Below are positions 17,377 to 26,775 of a stretch of 64,000 nucleotides of DNA, in pieces. Source of the stretch: Pseudomonas umsongensis (GTDB taxonomy: Bacteria > Pseudomonadota > Gammaproteobacteria > Pseudomonadales > Pseudomonadaceae); the NCBI RefSeq assembly GCF_002236105.1, contig NZ_NIWU01000001.1:2046001-2110000 (forward strand), read 5' to 3'. Made by a program: the position numbers and the translations under genes. Each line of letters begins with the position of its first letter. Within the stretch, counting starts at the first letter, position 1. The notes below the pieces were generated by a model. It did not search any database. It saw only the letters and a program-made list of their open reading frames with translations, and was not told where the DNA came from.

Positions 17377-18753
17377 TTACTGGCCGAAGCGGCGAGCGGC
17401 CTCCGGGCCGAAGTCCCGGGGGCTGAAACCGGTTTTGTTCAACAGGTAGCCGTTGCGCTGTTCGTTGATCAGGTTGAACGCCAGGTAGCTGCCGGCATTG
17501 AGGTCGTAGTACAGGCCCACGCCCGCTTGCGGCCGCTGGCTTTCGTAGGCGTAGAAATAGTTGACCATCGAAGTGCGCCACAGCTCGCCACGGTTGTCGT
17601 AGTTGTCGGCGAGCATCGGGAACCAGGTGTCTTCGTCGATGTACAGCTTGCGTTTGCCATATAGATGGCGGAAGCCCGGCTTGAGCGTGCCTTCCAGCTC
17701 CCAGACCCGATGGCGCTCAAAACGCATGGCATCCGGGTTGATGTGGCCGGGAGTCAGCAGGTTGGCATACTTGAGGTTGGCGGCATGCAGGCGGTAGGTA
17801 TTGTAGGGAATGAACATCTCGCGCTTGCCGACGATCTTCCAGTCATAACGTTGCCCCGAACCGTTGAACAGGCGTACCTCGTCGACGGTGATGGAACCAC
17901 CGCTGCCCGGGAACGACATGTCGAAGCCATACCCCGGTGACTGACGCACGCGGCGGGTACCCGGATCGTAGCGCCAGGACTGGCGCGGTTCAGTCTTGTC
18001 GTTCCAGAATTCGGTGCCGGTGTTGATCTCACCCTTGTCCCGTTGCGGCAGCAGGGTTTCATTGAGATAAAACGACGAGTTGCCAGTGGTATCCCCAATC
18101 TTGTCCGGTTCGAGCCCTGGCGCCAAGTTGCGCGAATGCACGCGGCCCCAGTTGATGTTGCCGTCCTTGAGTACGTAGGCGTTGTCGGAGATGTACTCCT
18201 CGGTCCAGGCCCTCAAGGTAAAGGTCGAGGCATTCTTCAACAGTTCCAGGCCGCTACGCGGCACCGGGAAAGCGGTGCCGCCGGTCTTGCCGACCACCCC
18301 TTCGCCATCATCGACCAGCCGCGCCACCTTGGCATTCTCTTTGGTGGCCTGGCAGACCGCGTCGTTGAAGCGAAAATCCCGGCGCGTGGGGTAAACCGGT
18401 ATTTTGTAGGTGGCCGGGTACAGTTTGAACAGGGCTTTCTGCCCATCGGACAAGTAGTCATTGTATTGGCCGATGTTCTGCGCGGTCACCACGAACAGCG
18501 GCTTGTCGTCCGGGTACGGGTCCACCGGGTGGTTGCCGGTGCCCTTGAAATCAACGTGGGGTGGAACACCCAGCCACTTGCCGCTGAACGGCGGAATGCT
18601 GCCGTCGGCATTACCGGCCTTTTCCGCGCCCAGGCACGTCAAGTCCTTGCCCAGGCGCTCGACGTCCTCTGGCGCGGCATGCACCGTGCCGATGGCACAG
18701 CATCCCAACAACAACGCCAAGGCCCAGCTTGGGGACTGATTACTGCCGTTCAT
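17377..18753 (-). CDS. DUF1329 family envelope protein (steroid-degradation associated)
   Basis: 458 residues, ATG 18753 after AAGGAGAATAAAA. Signal peptide to about residue 27 (TVHA-APED). The mature protein is a DUF1329 protein; the family has a LolB-like fold and occurs with DUF1302 barrels in catabolism of hydrophobic compounds such as sterols and terpenes. It probably handles the substrate or a lipid carrier in the periplasm or outer membrane. It is a single gene with its own operator (18817-18834) that overlaps the stop of the LuxR-type gene upstream. Confidence 0.8.
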   Translation of the reverse strand: MNGSNQSPSWALALLLGCCAIGTVHAAPEDVERLGKDLTCLGAEKAGNADGSIPPFSGKWLGVPPHVDFKGTGNHPVDPYPDDKPLFVVTAQNIGQYNDYLSDGQKALFKLYPATYKIPVYPTRRDFRFNDAVCQATKENAKVARLVDDGEGVVGKTGGTAFPVPRSGLELLKNASTFTLRAWTEEYISDNAYVLKDGNINWGRVHSRNLAPGLEPDKIGDTTGNSSFYLNETLLPQRDKGEINTGTEFWNDKTEPRQSWRYDPGTRRVRQSPGYGFDMSFPGSGGSITVDEVRLFNGSGQRYDWKIVGKREMFIPYNTYRLHAANLKYANLLTPGHINPDAMRFERHRVWELEGTLKPGFRHLYGKRKLYIDEDTWFPMLADNYDNRGELWRTSMVNYFYAYESQRPQAGVGLYYDLNAGSYLAFNLINEQRNGYLLNKTGFSPRDFGPEAARRFGQ

Positions 18754-18816
18754 TTTTATTCTCCTTATTCACGTTCGCAACGGTTGCCCAGTATCGACAG
18801 GCGAGGAACCCGGCAG

Positions 18817-18834
18817 CATCGTCCGCACGGACTA
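18817..18834 (-). promoter_or_regulatory. Steroid-regulon operator, site B (DUF1329 gene)
   Basis: Minus strand: TAGTCCGTGCGGACGATG, a full match. GATACT begins 21 nt later. The same promoter arrangement, including TGTCGATACTGGG, is found at site J (51662-51679). The site overlaps the TAG stop (18832-18834) of the regulator gene. Confidence 0.75.
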
Positions 18835-20049
18835 ACGCGTTTTGGCACTGGCCGGGTTCACCACCGGCTGCGGTGCCCCCAGGGCCACCACGCTGTTGAG
18901 CATGATCCGCACCAGTTCGGTCTGGCGCCGCACGCCGGTCTTGGAGAAGATCGAACGCAGGTGGGCGCGGGCGGTGTTGCGGCGGATATTGAGGATTTCC
19001 GAGGCTTCCTCCAGCGACAGGCCGTTGGCCAGTTCCAGGGCCAGCGTGGTTTCCGCCGGGGTCAGGTTGTACAGTTGCGAAGTCAGCACCGTGCTCACCA
19101 GCGACTTGCTTACCGCATCGCGCACATACACCACCACCGTGGGCTTGCCGTTACCTTCGAGCAGTTCCTGGGACGGGATCAACTCCACCACCACCCCCAG
19201 GCTGACCTGACCCGAGGGGCGGGATATCGACGTCGCCTCCGCCACCTGCACGCCCTTGCCCACGCCCTGTTTGGCGCGCTGGAAGGCATTGCGCACCAGG
19301 CGCGCCAACTCGCGATTATCACTGGGGTAAGTCGCTTCCAGCCGCCCGCCCACCACCTTGAGGCCGTCCTGGCTGTCGAGAATCTCCCGGGCCACGGGAT
19401 TGAGTTGCAGCACACTGCCGGTTTCATCGAGCACGAAAGTCGCCACCGCCAGGCGGCTGATCGTCTGCGAATACAGGCTGCCCAGCGACTCACTGCGATC
19501 GAGCAGCGAATGCATGTGCAGGGCCCGGCGCAAATGCGGCAACAGCATCGCGCACAGGGCCCGTTCAAGGGCGCTGAAAGCCGGGTGCCCCTGGGGTCGA
19601 TTGATCCGCAAGCGCACCGTGCCGCCATCCGGCATGCGGATATCGGCACCGAGCATGTGGTAGCAATCGTGGGGTTGGCAAAACAGCAGGTAGAACGCCG
19701 AACTGGACCATTCGGCATCGCTCATCAGTTCATCGACGGTGAACACCGTATCGGTGGGCAGGCCGTCGAACAGAGTGGATTTGGCGTAGTAGGCATAATG
19801 GTTGATACCGCCCTCCCCGAGTTCGACATCGCCCGCCACCACCATAGGCGACAACAACGGCTCATCCTGGACCCGCAAAATCAAGGTCACGAAATTGGCC
19901 TTGAACAAGGTTCTCAACTCGCGCAAAGACTCGTTCAGGCAGCGGGTGTCCATCGCCGAATCGTAGATGTTGCCAATAATCCGTTCGTACTCGGCCAAGT
20001 CCAGGCCCATTTGCGCCAGGACCTGTGCATTGGGCACACAACTTTGCAT
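18832..20049 (-). CDS. LuxR-family transcriptional regulator, TesR/TeiR-like (paralogue 1)
   Basis: 405 residues from ATG 20049, which has GGGGA 6 nt upstream and gives an N-terminus collinear with the second paralogue (51855-53090). A large N-terminal sensory part has a PAS-like region at about 215-270 (SRLAVATFVLDETGSVLQLNPVAREIL). The C-terminal LuxR helix-turn-helix is at about 330-390 (LTPAETTLALELANGLSLEEASEILNI, RRNTARAHLRSIFSKTGV). There is no receiver or autoinducer domain. TesR/TeiR of Comamonas testosteroni, an activator of steroid degradation genes, is a LuxR-type protein of this kind. It is a likely binder of the TAGTCC-N4-GGACGATG sites. I see no such site in front of the gene itself. 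Confidence 0.75.
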   Translation of the reverse strand: MQSCVPNAQVLAQMGLDLAEYERIIGNIYDSAMDTRCLNESLRELRTLFKANFVTLILRVQDEPLLSPMVVAGDVELGEGGINHYAYYAKSTLFDGLPTDTVFTVDELMSDAEWSSSAFYLLFCQPHDCYHMLGADIRMPDGGTVRLRINRPQGHPAFSALERALCAMLLPHLRRALHMHSLLDRSESLGSLYSQTISRLAVATFVLDETGSVLQLNPVAREILDSQDGLKVVGGRLEATYPSDNRELARLVRNAFQRAKQGVGKGVQVAEATSISRPSGQVSLGVVVELIPSQELLEGNGKPTVVVYVRDAVSKSLVSTVLTSQLYNLTPAETTLALELANGLSLEEASEILNIRRNTARAHLRSIFSKTGVRRQTELVRIMLNSVVALGAPQPVVNPASAKTR

Positions 20050-20125
20050 AACCATTCCCCAGCAGAGGACCCGACTGGCGGGCCCCCATGGATTTAATCG
20101 ACAGAACGTCGGTGTCCCGCTGGCC

Positions 20126-21331
20126 TCATGGCAGCTCGAACAGGCCGGCGGCGCCCATGCCACCACCGATGCACATGGCAACCACTACATAACGCACACC
20201 GCGCCGCCGTCCCTCGAGCAACGCGTGGCCGACCATCCGCGCGCCGGACATGCCAAACGGGTGACCAATGGCAATCGCCCCGCCGTTGACGTTCAGGCGC
20301 TCTGCCGGGATCTGCAGCGCATCGCGGCAATGCAGCACCTGGCTGGCAAAAGCCTCGTTGATCTCCCACAGGCCGATGTCCTTCACGCTCAGGCCAAAGC
20401 GCTTGAGCAGCTTGGGAATGGCGATCACCGGGCCGATGCCCATTTCCTCCGGCGCACAACCACCCACGGCAATGCCGCGGTAGATGCCCAGTGGCGTCAA
20501 CCCGCGGCGCTTGGCTTCGGCCCGGCTCATCAGCAGGCTGGCGGCGGCACCGTCGGAGAATTGCGAGGCGTTGCCGGCCGTGACGAACTCGCCCTGCTCG
20601 ATCCAGCTGCCGTCCTTCCACACCGGTTTCAATGCCGCCAGGTCTTCCAGGCGCGTATTGGGACGGTTGCACTCGTCCTTGACCACCTGCACGCGTTCAT
20701 GGCCATTGGGCTGGCCATCGGCGAACAGTAATTTATCCACGCTCAGGCCGACGATCTCATCGTCGAACAAGCCGTCTCGCTGCGCGGCGGCGGTGCGCAG
20801 CTGGCTCTGCAGCGAATACTCATCCTGGGCGGCGCGGCTGATGCCATAGCGGCGCGACACGATCTCAGCGGTCTCGATCATCGGGATATAGGCGCTGGGC
20901 ATCACCTGCAGCACCGCTTCGGATCGGGCGCGATAGGCGTTCTTGTGTTTGGTCTGGGTCAGCGACAGGGACTCCACGCCGCCGCCGATGGCGATGCTCA
21001 TCTCGCCGGTCATGATGCCTTTGGCGGCCATGCCGATGCTCATCAGGCCCGAGGCGCACATGCGGTCCACGGCCATGCCCGGCACGCTGTCCGGCAAACC
21101 GCCGGTGTAGGCGCAGAGCCGACCGATGTTGAAGCCCTGGGTGCCTTGCTGCACCGACGCGCCCATGATCACATCCTCTACATCGGCAGGCTCGATGCCG
21201 GCGCGTTCGACCACCGCGCGCACCACATGGCCGCCCAGCACCGGGGCCTCGGTATCGTTGAACGATCCGCGAAACGACTTGGCCAGCGCGGTACGGGCGG
21301 TGGCGACGATGACGACTTCATTCAGGTCCAT
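20126..21331 (-). CDS. Acetyl-CoA acyltransferase (thiolase) of the ipdF operon
   Basis: 401 residues. Degradative thiolase: nucleophile Cys in VDRMCASGL (about 91), NEAFA motif with [10 protein letters not shown] near the C-terminus and the active-site Cys in [12 protein letters not shown]. Third gene of the operon ipdF-MaoC-thiolase, 6 nt after the MaoC gene. It probably releases acetyl- or propionyl-CoA from a steroid-derived beta-keto-acyl-CoA in C/D-ring or side-chain breakdown. It is distinct from FadA6 (24553-25704). The exact substrate is unknown. Confidence 0.8.
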   Translation of the reverse strand: MDLNEVVIVATARTALAKSFRGSFNDTEAPVLGGHVVRAVVERAGIEPADVEDVIMGASVQQGTQGFNIGRLCAYTGGLPDSVPGMAVDRMCASGLMSIGMAAKGIMTGEMSIAIGGGVESLSLTQTKHKNAYRARSEAVLQVMPSAYIPMIETAEIVSRRYGISRAAQDEYSLQSQLRTAAAQRDGLFDDEIVGLSVDKLLFADGQPNGHERVQVVKDECNRPNTRLEDLAALKPVWKDGSWIEQGEFVTAGNASQFSDGAAASLLMSRAEAKRRGLTPLGIYRGIAVGGCAPEEMGIGPVIAIPKLLKRFGLSVKDIGLWEINEAFASQVLHCRDALQIPAERLNVNGGAIAIGHPFGMSGARMVGHALLEGRRRGVRYVVVAMCIGGGMGAAGLFELP

Positions 21332-21337
21332 GGGTAC

Positions 21338-21808
21338 TCACTCGCAAATGGGGTTGAAGGTGTAGCGGCTGATGGTGTCGATCACGCAGCCGGGACGGGC
21401 CTGGCCTTCGACTTCAACGGTGATGCGCACCGTCAGTTGCACGGCATCGCCCAGTGGTTCGGCGCGGATGATCTGGCCGCTGCCCCGCACCCGCGAGTCG
21501 ACCTTGACCGGCGCCGGGAAGCGCACCCGGTCGCTGCCGTAGTTGACCCCCATCGCCATGTTTTCAATGATCAGCAACTGCGGCATGAACAGGTTCGCCA
21601 GCGATTGGGTCAGGTAGCCGTGGGCAATGCAGGCACCAAACGGGCCACTGGCGGCGCGCACCGGGTCGACGTGAATCCACTGGTGATCGCTGGTGGCTTC
21701 GGCGAACAGATCGATGCGCTGCTGGCTGATGGTCAGCCATTCGGTGTGGCCCAGGTCCAGGCCCTCGGCCGCAAGCAACGCCTGGGCACTGCTGAAAACG
21801 TGACTCAT
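21338..21808 (-). CDS. MaoC-like (R)-specific enoyl-CoA hydratase
   Basis: 156 residues from ATG 21808 (GAGGATGGGCGC upstream). Single hot-dog domain with the hydratase motif SDHQWIHVDPVRA followed by FGACIAHGYLT. It lies between ipdF and a thiolase in one operon, so it probably hydrates an enoyl-CoA intermediate of C/D-ring or side-chain degradation. A similar domain forms the C-terminal half of the fusion protein at 57250-58200. Confidence 0.85.
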   Translation of the reverse strand: MSHVFSSAQALLAAEGLDLGHTEWLTISQQRIDLFAEATSDHQWIHVDPVRAASGPFGACIAHGYLTQSLANLFMPQLLIIENMAMGVNYGSDRVRFPAPVKVDSRVRGSGQIIRAEPLGDAVQLTVRITVEVEGQARPGCVIDTISRYTFNPICE

Positions 21809-21818
21809 GCGCCCATCC

Positions 21819-22604
21819 TCAAGCTTGTTGTGAACTGACGGACAACACTTCGCCCACCATGTAGGAGGCATAGTCGCTGGCCAGGAACATCATCACGTTG
21901 GCCACTTCCCAGACTTCGGCAGCGCGACCGAACGCCTCGCGCCCCGCCAGGCTGGCGAGCAACTCTTCGCTGGAGGCTTTCTTGAGAAAATCGTGCAAGG
22001 CAATCGACGGTGAAACCGCGTTGATGCGTACGCCGAACTCGGCAGCTTCCAGGGCGCTGCAGCGAGTCAGGGCCATTACTCCGGCCTTGGCAGCGGCGTA
22101 ATGGGCCTGTTCCTTCTGTGCCCGCCAGCCGAGCACCGAGGCGTTGTTGACGATGGCCCCGGCGCCACGGCGTTGCATGTGCGGCAACATCGCCCGGGTC
22201 ATGCGGAAGGTGCCGGTCAAGGTCACGTCCAGCACCCGAAGCCATTCTTCGTCGCTCATCTCCACCACGCGTTTCTGACCACCCAGGCCCGCGTTGTTGA
22301 TCAGCACATCGACCCCGCCCAGCGCCTCTTCGGCCGCCGTCACCAGGGCCTGGACTTCGTCTTCGACGGTGACATTGCACAACTGGCCATAAATCGCCTG
22401 CAGGCCAGTCTCAGCCTTGAGCCGCTCCACCGCTTCCTCCAGGCGCCGCGGATGCACATCGGAAATCATCAACGCCCGACAACCTTCCTCGGCACTGCGC
22501 CGGGCCGCCGAATAACCGATACCGGCACCCGCGGCAGCGGTGATCAGCACCGACTTGCCGACCAGCAATTGATGACCGGGAACATAAGGGGGGGCTTGTT
22601 TCAC
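21819..22604 (-). CDS. ipdF: Short-chain dehydrogenase IpdF-like (C/D-ring degradation)
   Basis: 261 residues from GTG 22604, preceded by GGAGG 8 nt away; the earlier in-frame start at 22664 has no ribosome site and overlaps the operator. SDR fold with TAAAGAGIG cofactor loop, NNAG and the Y-x3-K pair in HYAAAKAG. The stretch NNASVLGWRAQKEQAHYAAA is very close to what I recall of M. tuberculosis Rv3559c (IpdF), which oxidises a hydroxylated HIP-CoA intermediate. First gene of an operon with a MaoC hydratase and a thiolase; operator site C lies 60 nt upstream. Confidence 0.8.
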   Translation of the reverse strand: MKQAPPYVPGHQLLVGKSVLITAAAGAGIGYSAARRSAEEGCRALMISDVHPRRLEEAVERLKAETGLQAIYGQLCNVTVEDEVQALVTAAEEALGGVDVLINNAGLGGQKRVVEMSDEEWLRVLDVTLTGTFRMTRAMLPHMQRRGAGAIVNNASVLGWRAQKEQAHYAAAKAGVMALTRCSALEAAEFGVRINAVSPSIALHDFLKKASSEELLASLAGREAFGRAAEVWEVANVMMFLASDYASYMVGEVLSVSSQQA

Positions 22605-22663
22605 AGCGTCTACCTCCGAAGAAATCAATACGCTGCAGTTGTACGCAGGGAGTTGCGTGGGCA

Positions 22664-22681
22664 CATCGTCAAAATGGGGTA
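22664..22681 (-). promoter_or_regulatory. Steroid-regulon operator, site C (ipdF operon)
   Basis: Minus strand: TACCCCATTTTGACGATG. The promoter-proximal half is conserved, the distal half degenerate. TACAAC begins 20 nt later. Confidence 0.55.
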
Positions 22682-22791
22682 GAAAGGCCGTGGCGCAATC
22701 CCTTGCTCCATTACACCTAAGCCTGTCCGTTAATCTGTGACTACCGACGTTGATCCATGCCGCGTTAAAGCCTGGGGGAGAGTTTTTGGGA

Positions 22792-23540
22792 GTACATATC
22801 CATTGCTGCGGTAACGGCGGCTTATGGTTTCGCTCTTACAGCGACTCCCTTTTTCAAACGCCAAAAAGGAAGCAAAAGGCTTTGCCCCACCACTCGGTGC
22901 CTCGCCAGGGCTCGGCATGCCCTCTCTCCGGCATTGCTCCGTGGGTCGCCGCGATGGGCCATCCCTGGCCCAGCGCGGCTAAACCGGCGTCCTGCCGGTT
23001 TACCCACTGCGCAATGCCTGCGTTCGGCCATCGTGGTTAACGGGGCGCCCAGATCAAAAACAAAAGCGAGGCGGCCTGACAGCCGACCTGATCTTTGCAG
23101 ATACCCCCCATCCCCTGTAGGAGCCAGGCTTGCCGGCGAAGAACGATAACGCGGTACAACAGACACACCGCAGCGTCTGGTTCGCCGGCAAGCCTGGCTC
23201 CTACAAGGGAAACGCATACGGCTCCCGATCAGGTCGGCTGTCAGGCCGCCTCGCTTTGGCTTTTGCTCTGCTTTGGCTTTTGATTTTCTTGCCCCATCGA
23301 GAGGCCGAGTGGAGGTTCTGCGCAGTGGGTAAACCGGCATGGATGCCGGTTTAGCCGCGCTGGGCCAAGGATGGCCCATCGCGGCGGGCCCACGGAGCAG
23401 GACCGGAGCGAGGGCATGCCGAGCATTAGCGAGGCACCGAACGCCAGGGGCAAGAGCCCTTGGTTACTTGGGGCTTTTCCAAGTGACTCGCCGTAAGGGC
23501 GAAACCATAAGCCGCCGTTACCGCAGCAATGGATATGTAC
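22792..23540. repeat. Giant imperfect palindrome, copy 1
   Basis: The left end reads GTACATATCCATTGCTGCGG and the right end its inverse. Arms of about 300 nt pair imperfectly. The centre (23116-23206) is a REP-type pair. It fills most of the 1-kb gap between ipdF and the next operon. Reading frames in it are only translations of the repeat, with no ribosome sites or recognisable products. Confidence 0.85.
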
Positions 23541-23614
23541 TCCGTCAACAAACAATAGGTCGGCTGTCAGGGTGGCTTCGCTGGCAAGCCAGCTCCTACA
23601 ATTGATCAGGACAT

Positions 23615-24493
23615 TCAGCTCCCCCAGACTTTCTGCGCCTTCGGCGCTTCAGCAAGAATTGCATCCACCGCCGCGCCGATCTCTTCGACTTTCCACAACG
23701 CGCCCTTGTCGCAGGTAACGCCCGTGCGCCAGCCATCGCCCAGGGAGATGCGACCGCCCTGGCTTTCGAAGACCTGGCCGGTGACGTGGGCCGACGCCGG
23801 GCTGCCCAGCCACACCACCAGCGGCGCGACGTTCTCTGCAGCCCAGGCGTCGAAGCTGCCGTCCTCGGGTTTCTTCACCACGTCGGGCATGGCGCTCTCG
23901 GTCATCGAGGTGCGTGCGGCCGGCGCCAGTGCGTTGGCAGTGACGCCATAGCGCGCCAGTTCCGCCGCCTGCACCAGGGTCAGCGAGGCGATTCCGCCCT
24001 TGGCCGCCGAATAATTGGACTGCCCCACCGAGCCCTGTAACCCGGCGCCGGAGCTGGTGTTGATGATCCGCGCGTCCACCGGCGTGCCGGCCTTGGCCAG
24101 GTCGCGCCAGCGGCGGCCGAGGATGTTGGCCAGGCAATAATGGCCCTTGAGGTGGACGCGCATGACCATGTCCCAGTCTTCTTCACTGAGGCTGATGAAC
24201 ATGCGGTCGCGCAACACGCCGGCGTTGTTGATCAGCACATGCACTTCACCGAACGCCGCCAGTGCCGCATCGACGATGCGCTGCGCGGTGGCCAGGGTGG
24301 TGATGTCATCGCTGTTGGCGATGGCCTGGCCACCGTTGGCGCGAATCTCCCCTGCCACATCTTCTGCGGCCTCGGCGCGAATATCGTTGACCACTACATT
24401 GGCCCCTTGCGCGGCGAACGCCAGCGCGTAGGCGCGACCGAGGCCACCGCCGGCCCCGGTGATGATCACGGTGCGGTCTGCACACATAGCCAT
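23615..24493 (-). CDS. Short-chain dehydrogenase, 17-beta-HSD type 4-like
   Basis: 292 residues, ATG 24493 with AAGGAG upstream. SDR with GAGGGLGRAYALAFA cofactor loop, NNAGVLRD and the Y-x3-K pair in NYSAAKGG. The loop and the spacing resemble the (3R)-hydroxyacyl-CoA dehydrogenase part of type 4 17-beta-hydroxysteroid dehydrogenase, and the SDRs encoded beside ipdAB in actinobacteria. Last gene of the long hsaC-ipdA-ipdB-...-fadA6 operon, so a beta-oxidation-like role on a C/D-ring CoA ester is likely. Confidence 0.7.
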   Translation of the reverse strand: MAMCADRTVIITGAGGGLGRAYALAFAAQGANVVVNDIRAEAAEDVAGEIRANGGQAIANSDDITTLATAQRIVDAALAAFGEVHVLINNAGVLRDRMFISLSEEDWDMVMRVHLKGHYCLANILGRRWRDLAKAGTPVDARIINTSSGAGLQGSVGQSNYSAAKGGIASLTLVQAAELARYGVTANALAPAARTSMTESAMPDVVKKPEDGSFDAWAAENVAPLVVWLGSPASAHVTGQVFESQGGRISLGDGWRTGVTCDKGALWKVEEIGAAVDAILAEAPKAQKVWGS

Positions 24494-24552
24494 GTTTGAC
24501 TCCTTGAGAATTTGTGTGGCCGCGCGCCCGAAGCGGCGGCCCGCATGAAAAA

Positions 24553-25704
24553 TTACAGGCGTTCGATAATGGTCACGTTGGCCTGCCCGCCGCCTTCACA
24601 CATGGTTTGCAGGCCGTAGCGACCGCCGCTGCATTCCAGTTCGTTGAGCAGCGTGGTCATCAAGCGTGCGCCGGTGGCGCCCAGCGGATGACCGAGGGCA
24701 ATCGCGCCGCCGTTGACGTTGGTGCGCGCCGGGTCGTAATCGAGCTCCTTGGCCCAGGCCATGACCACCGAGGCGAAGGCTTCGTTGATCTCGACCCGAT
24801 CGATGTCGCCCATGCTCAGGCCACTCTTGGCCAAGGCCCGGCGGGTGGCGGCGATCGGTGCGGTGAGGTGCCAGATCGGATCGTCACCGAGCACCGTCAG
24901 GTGATGAATCCGCGCCCGTGGCGTCAGGTCGTAGCGCTTGAGCGCCGCCTCGGACACCACCAGCAGTGCCGCCGAGGCGTCGCAGGTCTGGCTGGACACG
25001 GCGGCGGTGATCGACGGGAACTGCGGGTCCACCGGTTGCAACTCGGCCATCTTCGCCAGGCTGCTGTGGCGCGGCGTTTCATCCACCGCCAGGCCTTGGC
25101 AGCTGACGATTTCCCGGGCGAATCGGCCACTGGCGATGGCCGCCAGGGCGCGTTCGTGGCTCTGCAGGGCAAAGGCTTCCATCTGCTCGCGGCTGATCTG
25201 CCAATGATCGGCGATCCGTTGCGCGGCGTAGAACTGGTTGACGGGCTGCTGGCCAAACCGCGCACGCCAGCCAACGCTGCCCGAGAACGGATCGGCAAAG
25301 CCCAGGGGCTGGCCGGCCAGCATCGCGGAGGAAATCGGAATCTGGGTCATCGTCTGTACCCCACCCACCGCGACCACATCCTGGGTGCCGCTCATGACCG
25401 CCTGCGCGGCGAAATGCAGCGCCTGTTGCGACGAACCACACTGACGATCCACGGTGGTGCCGGGCACCGTCAGCGGCAAGCCGGCGGCCAGCCAGCTGGT
25501 GCGGGCGATATCGCCGGCCTGGGAACCGATGGTGTCGACGCAACCGAATATCACGTCGTCGTAGTCTTCGGCGGGGATCACGTTGCGCGCCACCAGCGCC
25601 TTGAGCACATGGGCGCCCAGGTCAATGGCGTGGATCTCGCTCAATGAGCCCTTGCGTTTGCCGGTGGGGCTGCGCAGTGCATCAACAATGTAGGCCTGTG
25701 CCAT
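24553..25704 (-). CDS. fadA6: Thiolase FadA6-like
   Basis: 383 residues, ATG 25704 with GAGGAATGAGTC. Nucleophile Cys in TVDRQCGSSQQA (about 89), NEAFA, GHPLGATGAR and a C-terminal CEGGGQANVTIIERL. These blocks are close to what I recall of M. tuberculosis FadA6 (Rv3556c), which works in the HIP (C/D-ring) pathway. It sits 3 nt after an acyl-CoA dehydrogenase gene in the same operon. Confidence 0.8.
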   Translation of the reverse strand: MAQAYIVDALRSPTGKRKGSLSEIHAIDLGAHVLKALVARNVIPAEDYDDVIFGCVDTIGSQAGDIARTSWLAAGLPLTVPGTTVDRQCGSSQQALHFAAQAVMSGTQDVVAVGGVQTMTQIPISSAMLAGQPLGFADPFSGSVGWRARFGQQPVNQFYAAQRIADHWQISREQMEAFALQSHERALAAIASGRFAREIVSCQGLAVDETPRHSSLAKMAELQPVDPQFPSITAAVSSQTCDASAALLVVSEAALKRYDLTPRARIHHLTVLGDDPIWHLTAPIAATRRALAKSGLSMGDIDRVEINEAFASVVMAWAKELDYDPARTNVNGGAIALGHPLGATGARLMTTLLNELECSGGRYGLQTMCEGGGQANVTIIERL

Positions 25705-25707
25705 GAC

Positions 25708-26766
25708 TCATTCCTCGAAAGTATGCCCCGGCCCCAGGCCGGTGGCGTCGGCGAACAGGTAGTCGCTGACACGGGTTTTGTGAAAGCCGCGGTCGCCCCA
25801 GGACGCATCGAGGGCCCAGGCACGTTTCATGAACATCTGCAAATCCACCTCCCAGGTGTACCCCATCGCACCATGCACCTGGATACCCTTGCGCGCGGCG
25901 AGCCAGCTCGCTTCGTTGGCCGCCAGGCGCGCTTGCGAGACCCAGGCGCCCGCGTTGACGTCACCCCGCGCCAAGGCATGGGCCGCGCGGTACAGCACCG
26001 GCTTGGCCTGTTCGATGTAGCGGGCGACATCGGCGAGGTGATGCTTGACCGCCTGGAAGCTGCCGATCGGCTTGCCGAACTGTTTGCGCTGGGCCACGTA
26101 GTCCACCGACAGGTCGAGCATGCGCTGCGCCAGCCCCAGCAGTTGCCCGGCCACCGACAGTGCACCGCGGTCCAGCAGGTGCGCCTGCAAGGTCCGTCCC
26201 TGCTCGCCACTGGCCACGCAGGTGGTCGGCGACGGGGTCCAGGTCACCCGCCCAAGGCGTCGCGAGGCATCGATGCTCGGGTGGTTTTCCACCTCGACCT
26301 CGGAGCGTGGCACCACATGGATGTCATCGCCATCGGTGAGGATCAACACTTCGGCCAATTGCGCATCACTGACCAGCGCATTGACCGGATGACTGACCGC
26401 CAGGCGCAAGCTGCCATCGGCGATACGCGGCAACAGGTCGGCGCGGGCCGGATGCTGCGCCGGCAGAGCGGCGAGCAAGCCGCTGGCGACATAGGCGGTG
26501 TCGGCCAATGAGTCGGGAATGGCGTAGTAACCCAGCTCCTGGGTCATCAGGGCCCAGGTCACATCGTCCATGCCCAGGCCGCCTTCGGCCTCGGGCACCG
26601 ACAAGGCAGTCAGGCCCTGGCCGGCGATCTTGTTGCGCAAGTCGCGGGAGCGCCCGGCATCGGTCTCCCAGATTTCCCGGAGCATTTCCGGGGCGGCTTC
26701 GGTCATCAGGAAACGACTGATGGCTTCGTGGAATGCCAGCTGGTCATCGTTGAAAGTGAAGTCCAT
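25708..26766 (-). CDS. Acyl-CoA dehydrogenase, small subunit type (FadE32/33-like)
   Basis: 352 residues, with AAGGAACC upstream. Acyl-CoA dehydrogenase fold, shorter than the usual 380. The C-terminal half has QRKQFGKPIGSFQAVKHHLAD and the VHGAMGYTWE stretch. Steroid acyl-CoA dehydrogenases often form alpha2-beta2 complexes from two unequal neighbouring genes, as FadE31/FadE32 and ChsE pairs do. This gene and the next one (26776-27939), 9 nt apart, fit that plan. Likely role: dehydrogenation of a C/D-ring CoA ester. Confidence 0.75.
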   Translation of the reverse strand: MDFTFNDDQLAFHEAISRFLMTEAAPEMLREIWETDAGRSRDLRNKIAGQGLTALSVPEAEGGLGMDDVTWALMTQELGYYAIPDSLADTAYVASGLLAALPAQHPARADLLPRIADGSLRLAVSHPVNALVSDAQLAEVLILTDGDDIHVVPRSEVEVENHPSIDASRRLGRVTWTPSPTTCVASGEQGRTLQAHLLDRGALSVAGQLLGLAQRMLDLSVDYVAQRKQFGKPIGSFQAVKHHLADVARYIEQAKPVLYRAAHALARGDVNAGAWVSQARLAANEASWLAARKGIQVHGAMGYTWEVDLQMFMKRAWALDASWGDRGFHKTRVSDYLFADATGLGPGHTFEE

Positions 26767-26775
26767 GGCGGTTCC

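Noticed and set aside
18043..20097. 684-residue open frame on the plus strand across DUF1329 and the LuxR gene
   Set aside because: Shadow of two well-supported minus-strand genes. The translation is low-complexity His/Gln/Arg-rich with no family.
23241..23555. Open frames inside the giant palindromes (also near 22822, 33517, 45221, 49547)
   Set aside because: The same peptide recurs in each repeat copy only because the DNA repeats. There are no ribosome sites and the frames are broken differently in each copy.
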